This document shows, in pieces, positions 18,271 through 27,533 of a DNA stretch of 64,000 bases. Made by a program: the position numbers and the translations under genes. The stretch comes from Arenicellales bacterium (GTDB lineage Bacteria; Pseudomonadota; Gammaproteobacteria; Arenicellales; JAJDZL01): positions 1,048,149 through 1,112,148 of the forward strand of contig OX638343.1 of the NCBI GenBank assembly GCA_951813075.1, written 5' to 3'. The notes under the pieces are model-generated. The model saw only the letters and a list, made by a program, of their open reading frames with translations. It was not told the origin of the DNA and did no database searches. The number at the start of each line of letters is the position of its first letter. The first letter of the stretch is position 1.

Positions 18271-18867
18271 ATGTCTGAATTAAGTGTTTTTTTACAAGTT
18301 GTACTAGTGGATATTTTGTTCGCTGGAGACAACGCGATTGCTGTTGGTCTGGTTGCAGCGGGATTGCCGAAAGAGCAACGAACAAGAGTGATAGCTGTCG
18401 GAGTAGGTCTAGCCGTAGTATTGCGAGTCTTCTTCGCCACGATCACCGTTCAATTACTGAAGATTCCTGGATTGTTAGTGATCGGTGGCTTACTTCTGCT
18501 ATGGGTTTCCTGGCGTCTGTATGTCGATATGAATCGTCACAACGAAACAGACTCTTCTACAAACTCTGGTGAGCAAGTCCAATCACTCAGCTTTAAGCAA
18601 GCACTATTTCAGATTCTCGCGGCTGATGTTTCCATGTCACTGGATAACGTTCTGGCCGTCGCCGGAATTGCCCGCGACCATCTGACGATACTAATTTTCG
18701 GCCTTGTACTCTCGGTCGTACTCATGCTCGTCGCGGCGACATATATCGCCAATTTACTCCAAAAGCATCGCTGGCTAGCATATGTAGGGATTATTATCAT
18801 ATTTATTGTCGCTATCACCATGCTCTGGGAAGGTTCACATGACATCTTCAAGTTTTTCTCGGTATAA
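18271..18867 (+). CDS. TerC/YjbE-family integral membrane protein
   Basis: 198 residues with about six hydrophobic segments and the two family motifs. VDILFAGDNAIAVG lies near residues 13-26 and ADVSMSLDNVLAVAG near 119-133; their acidic residues sit in membrane helices. TerC-family proteins are inner-membrane proteins linked to tellurite resistance or metal ion handling, particularly manganese export in some members. Which ion is moved here cannot be told. A solitary gene, followed 61 bases later by an ABC ATPase on the same strand. Confidence 0.88.
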   Translation: MSELSVFLQVVLVDILFAGDNAIAVGLVAAGLPKEQRTRVIAVGVGLAVVLRVFFATITVQLLKIPGLLVIGGLLLLWVSWRLYVDMNRHNETDSSTNSGEQVQSLSFKQALFQILAADVSMSLDNVLAVAGIARDHLTILIFGLVLSVVLMLVAATYIANLLQKHRWLAYVGIIIIFIVAITMLWEGSHDIFKFFSV

Positions 18868-18928
18868 AATTAATGATCAATACTCTATACTAACTCGGAT
18901 GAGGAGTTTGACCACATAGGTGCGTTCT

Positions 18929-20032
18929 ATGACCAACAAAGAATCATATGTCCAATTTGTTGATGTGCAAAAGAGCTATGATGGCGAAACACTAGTTGTA
19001 AAAAACTTGAATCTTACTGTAGCCCAAGGGGAGTTTGTTACGTTATTAGGCCCTTCTGGATCTGGAAAAACAACATGCCTAATGATGCTTGCCGGGTTTG
19101 AAACCGCAACACATGGTGAGATCATTCTCGATGGAAATCCGATTAATAACGTCTCTCCTCATAAACGTGATATCGGGATGGTATTCCAGAATTACGCCCT
19201 CTTCCCACATATGACGGTGAGTGAGAATCTATCCTTTCCACTCCGCGTCAGAAAAATATCCGCATCAGAAATAGAAGATCGGGTTAACAAAGCACTGAAT
19301 ATGGTTCAGTTGGGTGAGTTCGGAGCGAGACTGCCAGGGCAACTTTCCGGTGGACAACAGCAAAGAGTTGCAGTGGCGCGGGCACTAGTGTTTGAACCGA
19401 AGTTGGTGTTGATGGACGAACCGCTAGGCGCACTTGATAAGCAACTTCGTGAGCAGATGCAATACGAAATTAAACATATTCACGAAAGTTTGGATGTCAC
19501 GGTCATATACGTCACTCACGATCAAGGTGAAGCTTTGACCATGTCGAATCGAATTGCCGTTTTCAATGATGGAATTATTCAGCAATTGGCTCGGCCTGAT
19601 GATCTTTATGAAGAACCGGAAAATGCGTTTGTCGCGCAGTTCATCGGAGAAAATAATGTTTTATTCGGAACTGTCAAGCAAATTTCCAACGGCTTGTGCG
19701 ATGTTGAGGTTTCAGACGGAAATACAGTCAAGGCAAAGGTTGTCAATATTGAAAGTGAAAATTCGCGTACTACCCTCTCTCTAAGACCTGAGCGGGTCGT
19801 GGTCCAACCGGAACCTGGAACTTGTGCAAATGTCGTCCCAGCCAAAGTTCAGGAAGTGATTTACCTAGGTGATCATGTGCGCACTCGCGTCAGTCTTTGC
19901 GGTCAAAGTGATTTCATTGTCAAGATTCCAAATTCACACGGCCATGTAAATTTGGAGTATGGGCAAGAAATCTCAATCGGGTGGCAATCTGAAGATTGTC
20001 GTGCACTTGACGCAATCCAAACCTCGGGCTAG
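18929..20032 (+). CDS. ABC transporter ATP-binding protein, PotA/spermidine-putrescine type
   Basis: About 367 residues from an ATG with an AGGTG site upstream (a GTG at 18920 is the alternative). Walker A GPSGSGKT lies near 42-49, then the Q-loop VFQNYALFPH, the signature LSGGQQQR, Walker B LVLMDEPLGALD and the switch HDQGEA. The C-terminal 110 residues look like the TOBE domain of polyamine, iron or molybdate importers. No permease or binding-protein gene is beside it, so its transporter partners must be elsewhere. The substrate is unknown. Confidence 0.92.
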   Translation: MTNKESYVQFVDVQKSYDGETLVVKNLNLTVAQGEFVTLLGPSGSGKTTCLMMLAGFETATHGEIILDGNPINNVSPHKRDIGMVFQNYALFPHMTVSENLSFPLRVRKISASEIEDRVNKALNMVQLGEFGARLPGQLSGGQQQRVAVARALVFEPKLVLMDEPLGALDKQLREQMQYEIKHIHESLDVTVIYVTHDQGEALTMSNRIAVFNDGIIQQLARPDDLYEEPENAFVAQFIGENNVLFGTVKQISNGLCDVEVSDGNTVKAKVVNIESENSRTTLSLRPERVVVQPEPGTCANVVPAKVQEVIYLGDHVRTRVSLCGQSDFIVKIPNSHGHVNLEYGQEISIGWQSEDCRALDAIQTSG

Positions 20033-20048
20033 TCAAATGTAGAAAGTT

Positions 20049-20264
20049 TTATTGACGTGCTAATTCTCTTGCACGTCGCATAACTTCTCTGTAAATTGCT
20101 AAAACCTCTCTCCAGCATATGACAAGATACATCCCGGTCATTTCGGGGATGAACTGACCACCGAATTTTTCCAGCTGCCAGGCTAGTTTAATCGCAGTTC
20201 TGTGATATTGAGAGTTGGCGAATTCAAGTGACTGGGGACTTTCGGCCGAACCGATGTAGCTCAT
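20049..20264 (-). CDS. Small hypothetical protein behind argD
   Basis: 71 residues whose ATG overlaps the argD stop by 4 bases, the spacing of a coupled operon gene. It has a mixed helical composition ending EVLAIYREVMRRARELARQ and no recognised motif. It may be real because of the overlap, but there is no family support. Confidence 0.4.
   Translation of the reverse strand: MSYIGSAESPQSLEFANSQYHRTAIKLAWQLEKFGGQFIPEMTGMYLVICWREVLAIYREVMRRARELARQ
20054..20077. terminator. Hairpin between convergent ABC ATPase and argD operon
   Basis: GACGTGC at 20054-20060 pairs with GCACGTC at 20071-20077 around a 10-base loop. On the minus strand an A/T-rich tract follows. It lies in the last codons of the small gene, between two convergent transcription units, so it may end transcription from either side. 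Confidence 0.45.
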
Positions 20265-21484
20265 ACGTGCTTCTTTAGTGCTTTACCGATTAATTCTATG
20301 CCACTGCGAATTTCATCTTCACTAATTGTCAATGCGGGTAACAGCCGGATGACATTAGACCCTGATTGGAGGACTAAAAGACCTTCCAGCAAGCAACTAT
20401 GCATGACTTGAGCGGCTATATCTCCATATTTTTTGTGAATTTGCATACCAATCATCAATCCCTTACCGCGAATTTCCTCAAAAAAACCCATGCGCTCATT
20501 CAATTCGGTCAACTGGGCTCGCAGATATTCGCCTTTTGCGCAGATATTCGACAGAAATTCGGTACTGCTTAGTTTTTTGAATACGACATTCGCTACCGCA
20601 CAACACACCGGATTACCACCGAAAGTCGATCCATGACTTCCAAGACTCAACGTGTTTTGGAGCTTGCCACTGAGCAATGTCGCCCCAATCGGAAGCCCGC
20701 CTCCAAGTGCCTTGGCAATTGTAACAATATCAGGTTCGACATCTTGCGCCCACTCATAGGCAAAGAGCTTCCCCGTTCGTCCCATACCACACTGAATTTC
20801 ATCGAAAATCAGTAATGACTCATTCTCATCGCACAGTTTTCGGACTTCAATCAGAAATTCCTCGGAAAACGGGCGTATACCTCCTTCACCCTGAATCGGT
20901 TCAAGCAGAACAGCGCAAACATCTTCTTTCAACGCTTCCTTGAAACTATTCAGATCATTGAAAGGACAATATCGAAACCCGCCAGGTAATGGACCGAATC
21001 CTTCATGATATTTTGGCTGAGCGGTCGCCGCGACTGATCCGATTGTTCGACCGTGAAATGACCCTTCGAACGTTACGATGACTCGCTTGATCGGAGCGTA
21101 ATTCTCGTGTGCGAACTTGCGTGCTACCTTTATTGCCGCCTCATTAGCCTCCGCGCCGGAATTACAGAAGAATATTTTTTCCGCGAATGTCTTGTCGATT
21201 ATTTCGGCGGCCAAACGAACGGGTGGTTCGGAGAAATAAATGTTACTAGTATGCCAAAGTCGCGATGCCTGTTCATTCAAAGCCTCTACAATGTCCGGAT
21301 GACGATGACCCAAACAGTTGACACCAATTCCCGACCCTAGATCAAGGTATTCGTTTCCATCCAAGTCTCGCAGATAGCTGCCACGTCCAGAATGAAATAC
21401 GATATCGCGAGGTTTGTAATTTGGCGTGTACGACTTATGTCCTAGATCAACAATAGTCGCCTGGTTCGATTCACTCAATCCCAT
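20261..21484 (-). CDS. argD: Acetylornithine/succinyldiaminopimelate aminotransferase
   Basis: 407 residues, class III PLP aminotransferase. Seen: LDLGSGIGVNCLGHRHP, FFCNSGAEANEAAIKVAR, EPIQGEGG, LLIFDEIQCGMGRTG and TIAKALGGGLPIGA with the PLP lysine. Length fits ArgD. ArgD makes N-acetylornithine in arginine synthesis and often also serves as the DapC transaminase in lysine/diaminopimelate synthesis. Here its start overlaps the dapE stop by 10 bases, so coupling to dapE favours a diaminopimelate role, alone or with the arginine role. Confidence 0.9.
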   Translation of the reverse strand: MGLSESNQATIVDLGHKSYTPNYKPRDIVFHSGRGSYLRDLDGNEYLDLGSGIGVNCLGHRHPDIVEALNEQASRLWHTSNIYFSEPPVRLAAEIIDKTFAEKIFFCNSGAEANEAAIKVARKFAHENYAPIKRVIVTFEGSFHGRTIGSVAATAQPKYHEGFGPLPGGFRYCPFNDLNSFKEALKEDVCAVLLEPIQGEGGIRPFSEEFLIEVRKLCDENESLLIFDEIQCGMGRTGKLFAYEWAQDVEPDIVTIAKALGGGLPIGATLLSGKLQNTLSLGSHGSTFGGNPVCCAVANVVFKKLSSTEFLSNICAKGEYLRAQLTELNERMGFFEEIRGKGLMIGMQIHKKYGDIAAQVMHSCLLEGLLVLQSGSNVIRLLPALTISEDEIRSGIELIGKALKKHV

Positions 21485-22629
21485 GTCGATTTTCCAATGA
21501 GCACCATCTCCATGATTTGCTCGTAGACTTGTGAAAGCAAATCCAGATCAGACGTTTTTACACACTCGTTGACTTTGTGGATTGTCGAATTCAATGGTCC
21601 CAACTCAATAACCTGGGCACCAGTACCAGCAACAAATCGACCGTCAGATGTGCCTCCGTCGGTAGATAGTTTTGGTTTTCGATTCAACACCCGGCTCACG
21701 GCATCGACGACTAGATTGGCAAAGTGCGTTTCGCTTGTATAGTAAGGATCGGCTGAATGATTCCAGTTTACCTCATAGTCCAAATCCAGGCTCCTACAAA
21801 GTGATTCCACATCATTGATCAGGGTGGCTACTTCAGTAGCTGGAGAATATCGAAAATTCATTGACAAATTCAATCGACCTGGAATCACATTTCCAGCACC
21901 AACTCCTGCGTTGATATTAGAGATCTGCAAAGTAGTATCCGGAAAGTTCAGACCTCCGTCATGCCAACTCATTTCAGCAAGTTCAGCGATCAGTTTGCCG
22001 GCTCGGTGAATAGGATTATCGGCGAGATGCGGGTAAGCAACGTGCCCTTGCTTACCCTTGACAACAAGTTCGCAGCAAAGCGAACCGCGACGACCGATTT
22101 TGATCGTATCTCCTAGTACAGATACCGATGTGGGTTCTCCTACAAGACAATAGTCTATCGTCTCGGTTCTCGCTTCCAGTTTCTCCAGAACGCGGCGGGT
22201 TCCGTCTACTGCAATACCCTCTTCATCACTTGTAATCAATAATGACATCGATCCCGAAAACGATTCGTAGCGGGAATGAAATCTTTGGCAGGCCGTCACC
22301 ATCGCAGCAATACTACCTTTCATGTCTGCTGCACCGCGACCATAAAGCACTCCATCGATTTCCGTCGCAGAAAATGGCGGATAAATCCACTCCGACTCAT
22401 TTCCAACAGGAACAACATCGGTATGTCCGACAAATACCAAATTCGGGTACTCGTCACCTTTTCTCGCCCAGAGATTGGATACTGAACCAACGTCCACATG
22501 TTCGACTCGATAACCCAAGGTATCCAATAATTTGGCCAAGATAATTTGACAGCCGGCATCTTCGGGAGTAATCGAAGGTCTTTGAATCAATTCTTTTGCA
22601 AGTGCCGTCGTGGTACTTTCGTAACTCAT
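21475..22629 (-). CDS. dapE: Succinyl-diaminopimelate desuccinylase
   Basis: 384 residues of the M20 zinc hydrolase family. VFVGHTDVVPVG has the first metal His, GRGAADMKG the bridging Asp, and TSDEEG the catalytic Glu pair. GEPTS, RRGSLCCELVVKGKQGHVAYPHLADNP (dimerisation-domain entry) and the final LGPLNSTIHKVNE with a metal His follow. It cleaves N-succinyl-LL-2,6-diaminopimelate, a cytoplasmic step towards lysine and cell wall. First gene of the dapE-argD-small ORF unit. Confidence 0.92.
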   Translation of the reverse strand: MSYESTTTALAKELIQRPSITPEDAGCQIILAKLLDTLGYRVEHVDVGSVSNLWARKGDEYPNLVFVGHTDVVPVGNESEWIYPPFSATEIDGVLYGRGAADMKGSIAAMVTACQRFHSRYESFSGSMSLLITSDEEGIAVDGTRRVLEKLEARTETIDYCLVGEPTSVSVLGDTIKIGRRGSLCCELVVKGKQGHVAYPHLADNPIHRAGKLIAELAEMSWHDGGLNFPDTTLQISNINAGVGAGNVIPGRLNLSMNFRYSPATEVATLINDVESLCRSLDLDYEVNWNHSADPYYTSETHFANLVVDAVSRVLNRKPKLSTDGGTSDGRFVAGTGAQVIELGPLNSTIHKVNECVKTSDLDLLSQVYEQIMEMVLIGKSTWD

Positions 22630-22943
22630 TGGGATGATTTGAAACTCATGTTAAATCCGAATTTTCATGCCATTATAGTAATGGAATCGAGGGGATTATA
22701 TAGTTGACCATGCTGTTCCATATACTGTCGGTGTCAACGTCATCACAAGTTAGATTCGCTGATCTGAGATGCCCGCCCCTACCGGGACAATTCCCTTCCT
22801 TCACTCTCTTTTTCTGTTTTTTCGAATAGTCAATGATCGGACCAATATTTCAAGCCCATTCGAGTATTCAGTGGGTAATTCAAAATATCCGCGAATCGCA
22901 ATAAGCTTTATCAATATCGCAATTTCAAGTCTTCGTTTAGAAT
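22630..22943. other. Intergenic region between dapE and the conjugative-element remnant
   Basis: No gene seen. It must hold the dapE promoter (minus) and the left boundary of the integrated element. No tRNA gene or direct repeat that could mark an attachment site was found. Confidence 0.5.
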
Positions 22944-24293
22944 TTGCGGGAAATTCGACAAGATGCTCTATTCACAACCTTGAAATCCCTGACACAAAAT
23001 CACCACATTCGGCAATTGGTCGGAGTATTTTCGCTCAGTCTATTCGTAATTGGTATTGACCTTGCCAGAGGTGAGGATTCAATCACAAATTCTCCACTCT
23101 ACTACTCGCTGGGTGGAACAAAAGCGATAAGCACTCCGGCTTCTGTTGAATCCAGTCTCAACTGGCTGCGTACCAAATCAAATTTGACAAGTGGAGTTTG
23201 CGGTAGCTTTAGCCCTTCAATTGATATCCAAGACATGCTATCGAATCAACTGAATGACACACTGACATCTCTGGGTGCGATTCCGCAAACCGTTACAAGC
23301 GCTTTACCCGGATACATTTTTTGCCGTGCCAAGCCGGGAATGTGTCAGCTTCTTCAACACTATGTGGTTCGGGCCGAGAAAAAGTGGGATATTTCGGTGA
23401 AATCCTGTGAGGAGTCGATGGAGCAACTCGCGCAAGGGAATGATCCATTTCACGATCTGATGAAAATCTCCAGAGTTCAGGCATGGCGGGAGCAGGCTAC
23501 ACTCGGTTCAAGTGCTACAGTCGCAAAACGTCATGCGGATAAAGCAGATGGATGCATTGACTGGATCGCAGGGAAAAAATCAGGGTGCAAGGGTTCTGAT
23601 CCCATATGGCTTTTGACCGACACTAGCGAAGCTGGCTGGTGTCTTCTGTTGAAACAAAATCCCGGTTGCAAGGGCGCGTCAAACCAGGGCTCGCTGGACG
23701 GTCAGTCGTATCTTCAGCAACTATGGCAGACACCTGGTTCAGCAAGCCGATGGATTACCGACGTTCTTGGAGACTACCGGATGCAGTCCGGTGAGAGTTC
23801 TTCCACAGTTTCCGGAACTGGCCTTCTTCCCAAGGTCAACAAAGAAACCGATCTCGTTCAAGTTAAATTGGCGGAAGTCGTATATTCGGGAACGGCACCG
23901 ACAAACGCTGAAATGGAAATTCTGCGAAGCAATCGTATTTCATTATCGCCGGAATTGATTGCGGCACTCCGAGATCTTCCGGATCGGGATTTCCTCATTA
24001 CTCGCCTGGCGAGCGAAATTGCATTGGCGCGTGTCATCGAAAGAGCGTTTTTGGCCCGTAGATTACTGCTCAGTGGCCTAATGGAACCCAATATTCAAAG
24101 TTCCGGTACCGTGTCCGAGACCATCCACAAGCAAATCGAAATTCTCGAACGGGAAATCGAAAGATTGACATTCGAGATGCATATCAGAAAACGATTGGTG
24201 TCTGACACGATTCTCAGCGTACTCGCAGCGCATCGCACCTTCACGACACCCGGGCTATCTGCAACAACCACTCGAGAAATGCTACTGCAATAA
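22944..24293 (+). CDS. Integrating conjugative element protein, PFL_4711-type
   Basis: 449 residues starting at a TTG (a TTG at 22980 is the alternative). A hydrophobic signal-like segment (LVGVFSLSLFVIGIDLA) is followed by a cysteine-containing secreted domain (GVCGSF, FCRAKPGMC, KSCEES, DGCIDW, GCKG). The C-terminal region is helical and charged. The pattern YYSLGGTKAIS...SSLNWLRTKSNLTSGVCGSF is typical of the PFL_4711 family found in PFGI-1-like integrative conjugative elements. Its exact job in the type IV-like transfer channel is unknown. The usual upstream transfer genes are missing. Confidence 0.82.
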   Translation: MREIRQDALFTTLKSLTQNHHIRQLVGVFSLSLFVIGIDLARGEDSITNSPLYYSLGGTKAISTPASVESSLNWLRTKSNLTSGVCGSFSPSIDIQDMLSNQLNDTLTSLGAIPQTVTSALPGYIFCRAKPGMCQLLQHYVVRAEKKWDISVKSCEESMEQLAQGNDPFHDLMKISRVQAWREQATLGSSATVAKRHADKADGCIDWIAGKKSGCKGSDPIWLLTDTSEAGWCLLLKQNPGCKGASNQGSLDGQSYLQQLWQTPGSASRWITDVLGDYRMQSGESSSTVSGTGLLPKVNKETDLVQVKLAEVVYSGTAPTNAEMEILRSNRISLSPELIAALRDLPDRDFLITRLASEIALARVIERAFLARRLLLSGLMEPNIQSSGTVSETIHKQIEILEREIERLTFEMHIRKRLVSDTILSVLAAHRTFTTPGLSATTTREMLLQ

Positions 24294-24307
24294 TCGCCGC
24301 GTCGGCC

Positions 24308-25858
24308 ATGAGTGTGCATTCCTATTTCGAATTGGCAACAACTTTGATAGGCTGGCGGATCGGAAACAGCATCGCATACATATTGGCAGCCTCCGGGCTA
24401 ATATATGTGCCATTCGCAATCGCGATTTATCGAAATTGGTCTGAACCCATGAAAAGTCAAGAGTCGAAAAGCGCGGCACCTGTCTCTTTACGACGAATGG
24501 AGCATGACATCTACATCGCTATTGTAATAATGATCTTCTGTTTTTTACCCGCGGTACCTATTGATCCGAGTGAGATAGAGTACCAAGACAGACAGCAGCA
24601 AAAAACGGTGACGGCTGGTGACCCGGAAGCCCCATATATGCGTTCGACCTATAGCGTAGGAGAAATCAGGATTCCAATCCTTTGGTGGCTGGTCTATCAG
24701 GCATCCTCAATTCTGACCAACGCGGCGTCCAATGCGGTAACACTTCTGGGTGACCCTGGATCGATGCGACCCATGCTGATGCGTATATCCAGAGTAAGTA
24801 TTCAGAGCGAATCCTTGATTCGGGAATTGCGAGATTTTCGCGCAGATTGCTACGAACCGGCCTTGGCCAAATATCAAAACAGTGACAATCCGCCGCAACC
24901 TGTAAATCTGCAGGAGTCGGTCGACTGGCTGGGATCGCATTTATTTCTGAGCACGCCTGGGTTCTATAAGCAGTGTACAAACGTACAGGTCTGCGGAACA
25001 AGCTACAGCTCAACCACTTTCAAACCCAGCTGGGCTTCTGTCGGCTCCGCTCACAATTTCCAACCCGGTAAACCTTACTGCGATTCCTGGTGGTCACACC
25101 CAGACCTGGGCCTTCGGTCTAAATTAATTGCGGAACTTCATAGATTGGCACCGTGGATGCAGGGGCATCTCGACAGAATCAGCAGTCGATATGACGACAC
25201 GGATCCTCTGTATGGACAGCGCAAGATTACTGACCATGAGGACCGCTTTCTACGTCGCGTCATCAACAGCGCACCGAGAGTGATGGTCGACCGCGCGGAC
25301 AATGGCAGAACCTTTGACTGGTTCTCGATTGAAATTTTCAGCATCGACGGGCTGCAACAGATCTTGGGGGTACTCGGTGCGCTCGTGGCATCGGCTATCT
25401 TTCATGTGATCATGGAACTCGTGGTAATCGGGCTACCGATGGCACAGGCTCTGATGCTGATGCTGGTCTACATCTCGATTCCACTCGTTGTTCCATACTC
25501 GATAACCAATCCCTCAATCATCGCAAGGACAACGGTAATTCTCTTCTCACTAAAATTCTTGTCAGCTCTATGGGGAGTAGCCGCGTTTCTTGATGAGAAA
25601 TTAATTGACACAATGTATCCGGACGCATCCGCGGTTGAGTTTGGTGGAAGTGGGACGCCGGAGGATGTTGTGCTGGGCTTGATCACATTGTTTTCCTATC
25701 TTTCGCTACCTATCGCGTGGTTCCTGCTCGTGAGTTCAGTCAGCTCAAGTGCTGTCAGTTCGCTGGTTCATGGCTGGGGTAATATCAATCAGAGCATTCA
25801 GGTTGCCACGTCAACTGGACTGCAAAGTTCGCAAAAATTCAAAATTGGTACAAAATAG
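24308..25858 (+). CDS. TraG-N-like conjugative transfer membrane protein
   Basis: 516 residues, 14 bases after the PFL_4711-type gene. Hydrophobic segments near residues 15-35, 65-85 and 115-130, and several from 350 on, flank a soluble central region with a CYEPAL, CTNVQVCGTS and KPYC cysteine set. This layout fits the TraG N-terminal domain family used in mating-pair stabilisation by F-like systems and ICEs. Intact frame. Isolated from the rest of a transfer apparatus, it cannot support conjugation by itself. Confidence 0.8.
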   Translation: MSVHSYFELATTLIGWRIGNSIAYILAASGLIYVPFAIAIYRNWSEPMKSQESKSAAPVSLRRMEHDIYIAIVIMIFCFLPAVPIDPSEIEYQDRQQQKTVTAGDPEAPYMRSTYSVGEIRIPILWWLVYQASSILTNAASNAVTLLGDPGSMRPMLMRISRVSIQSESLIRELRDFRADCYEPALAKYQNSDNPPQPVNLQESVDWLGSHLFLSTPGFYKQCTNVQVCGTSYSSTTFKPSWASVGSAHNFQPGKPYCDSWWSHPDLGLRSKLIAELHRLAPWMQGHLDRISSRYDDTDPLYGQRKITDHEDRFLRRVINSAPRVMVDRADNGRTFDWFSIEIFSIDGLQQILGVLGALVASAIFHVIMELVVIGLPMAQALMLMLVYISIPLVVPYSITNPSIIARTTVILFSLKFLSALWGVAAFLDEKLIDTMYPDASAVEFGGSGTPEDVVLGLITLFSYLSLPIAWFLLVSSVSSSAVSSLVHGWGNINQSIQVATSTGLQSSQKFKIGTK

Positions 25859-25903
25859 TCGTTTCACCGATTCTATTTCTTAATTTTGAGAGAGAATGCA
25901 ACT

Positions 25904-26818
25904 ATGAAGACAGTATCAAAGGTAGCCAAAGATTATGGCCACGAGCGATATTTGGCAAAACAGAGCCGAATCAATTGCGAGTTTATCGCACAACTTTACG
26001 AAAAAGAGATGAAAATCTCCAAAATCAGTCAAGTGACTGGAGAGAGTCTCGTGGCGTGGCGCGAAAAACTGAAGAAAAGAGGTACGAGCCCCAGCACCTG
26101 GAACAGTTATTTGAGGCATATTGGAATCCTCGTGAAATATGCGGTAGTAAAAGGATATATCAAAGATCCGGAAGACTACTTCATACCCTATGCTCAAGTC
26201 CCTCATGAGAGACCGAAAACTGTGTCATTGGACAACATCAGGAAAGTCGTCAAATATTTGGAGTGTGTGGATTGTCCGTTCAAGCCGAACTGGTTTTGGT
26301 CTTTGCTTGTACGGGTACTGTTCTATACGGGAATGCGGCGCACGCAAGTTTGTGGTCTGATGTGGCGCGATATAGATTTTGATCTTGAGATCATTGAACT
26401 GAGGGCAGAATACAGTAAAACCAATCGGTCCTGGCAAATTCCGTTGCCGGATCCAGTGGTCAATGACCTGATGTATGTGAAAGCGTGTACGCTCGAATTG
26501 ATAGGCGACAGTCAAAATGCCGAAGATCGATTTGTCTTTGACATCGGTTTGTTCAACCCGCGGTACAAGTGTAAAGGAAGACTTCAACCGATGACAGTCT
26601 CAAACTTTTTCAAAAGGGTAGGCAGCGCGACCGGAGTCGAGATTTCAGCACATCGGCTGCGCCATACCATGGCGACAGAACTTGCCGCAGAAGGCAAATA
26701 CAAAGAGTTGCAGCAGTTGCTTGGGCACACAAACGTGCGTACCACCATGAAGTATATCCATCCGGAGGTGTCGCGGATGAAGGTACTGGTGGACACACTG
26801 AGCAGCACAGAAATCTGA
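25904..26818 (+). CDS. Tyrosine recombinase (integrase) A
   Basis: 304 residues from the ATG at 25904 behind a GAGAGA site; a TTG at 25886 would add six codons. The N-terminal SAM-like core-binding domain (SPSTWNSYLRHIGILVKYAVVKGYI) is followed by the catalytic domain. That domain has GMRRTQVCGLMWRDID (first Arg), a Lys hairpin, HRLRH (HxxR), LGHTNVRTTMKYIHP (His and nucleophile Tyr). All catalytic residues are present. It probably mobilised the element containing the two transfer genes upstream. Confidence 0.9.
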   Translation: MKTVSKVAKDYGHERYLAKQSRINCEFIAQLYEKEMKISKISQVTGESLVAWREKLKKRGTSPSTWNSYLRHIGILVKYAVVKGYIKDPEDYFIPYAQVPHERPKTVSLDNIRKVVKYLECVDCPFKPNWFWSLLVRVLFYTGMRRTQVCGLMWRDIDFDLEIIELRAEYSKTNRSWQIPLPDPVVNDLMYVKACTLELIGDSQNAEDRFVFDIGLFNPRYKCKGRLQPMTVSNFFKRVGSATGVEISAHRLRHTMATELAAEGKYKELQQLLGHTNVRTTMKYIHPEVSRMKVLVDTLSSTEI

Positions 26819-26837
26819 ACGTCTGAGGCGTCTGAGC

Positions 26838-26911
26838 AACGCCTGAATCCGAGATTCTTGCCAGGTGCCGCGCGCACTGCGACAGAGTACCTGGCAAGCA
26901 ATCTCGGGCGT
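26838..26911. repeat. Long imperfect palindrome between two recombinase genes
   Basis: CCGAGATTCTTGCCAGGT at 26849-26866 pairs with ACCTGGCAAGCAATCTCGG at 26889-26907, with one bulged C and a 22-base loop. An outer AACGCC/GGCGTT pair (26838-26843 and 26906-26911) extends it. There is no T-tract. It lies between convergent recombinase genes and may be a terminator or a pair of inverted recombinase binding sites. Confidence 0.7.
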
Positions 26912-26945
26912 TACGCGTTGTTGTAAAGATGAGCATTCGGATTCA

Positions 26946-27533
26946 CTACCACATTTTTTGTAGCAGGTCCCTCGCCTCCTTGCCGATCGCAGTTGTATAG
27001 ATCGCGGTTGTTGTTATGCTGGAATGCCCCAGCACCGCTGCGATGGTTGGCAACGGCACACCTGCCTCGACCGCGGCTATGCCAAACCCATGGCGAAGAC
27101 CCTTGGGGCTGGCTTGAGTGCCCTTCACGTTCGCCACTTCCATCAGACCGGTGATTTTTCGATATGCAGTGGAACGTGAAAACTTCCACAACCGGGTGAT
27201 TCGAGTGCGTGTGGCTGCCTGCTGTCTGCGCAACTGATGAGTCAATTCCAGCTCTCTTGCAAATTCACTCGGGATGGGTACCTCTCGCCAGACTTCCGTG
27301 CGTCGTTTCAGGGATTGGATATTGACCAGCGAGCGGTACAGATCCACATCGCACATTCTGACTGCGAGTGCCTCGGAAATCCGGCAGCCTGTATAGGTGA
27401 GCATGAGGGCTAGAGTCTGCACCTCTGGATGATCGGCCGTACGAGCGGCCTGGATAAAGGACTGACGTTCAGCGGCGGTGAGATATTTGCGCCCCTTTCT
27501 GTCAACCAGTGTAAGTTTGTTGTCAAAAGGCAA
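26946..27533 (-). CDS. Short tyrosine recombinase (integrase) B
   Basis: 195 residues, TTG start, with only the catalytic domain. It has LTYTGCRISEALAVRMCDVDL (first Arg), LKRRTEVWREVPIP, PKGLRHGFG (HxxR variant LRHGFG), LGHSSITTTAIYTTAIG (His and Tyr). It lacks a DNA-arm-binding region. Short recombinases of this kind are common in mobile elements and may resolve or integrate them. It is oriented towards recombinase A, which is unlike it in sequence. Confidence 0.85.
   Translation of the reverse strand: MPFDNKLTLVDRKGRKYLTAAERQSFIQAARTADHPEVQTLALMLTYTGCRISEALAVRMCDVDLYRSLVNIQSLKRRTEVWREVPIPSEFARELELTHQLRRQQAATRTRITRLWKFSRSTAYRKITGLMEVANVKGTQASPKGLRHGFGIAAVEAGVPLPTIAAVLGHSSITTTAIYTTAIGKEARDLLQKMW

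Noticed and set aside
22630-22943. tRNA gene as integration site of the conjugative element
   Set aside because: No cloverleaf or TψC-like word was seen on either strand.
26838-26911. Integron attC site
   Set aside because: Outer boxes do not fit the GTTRRRY/RYYYAAC consensus and the nearby recombinase lacks features of IntI.
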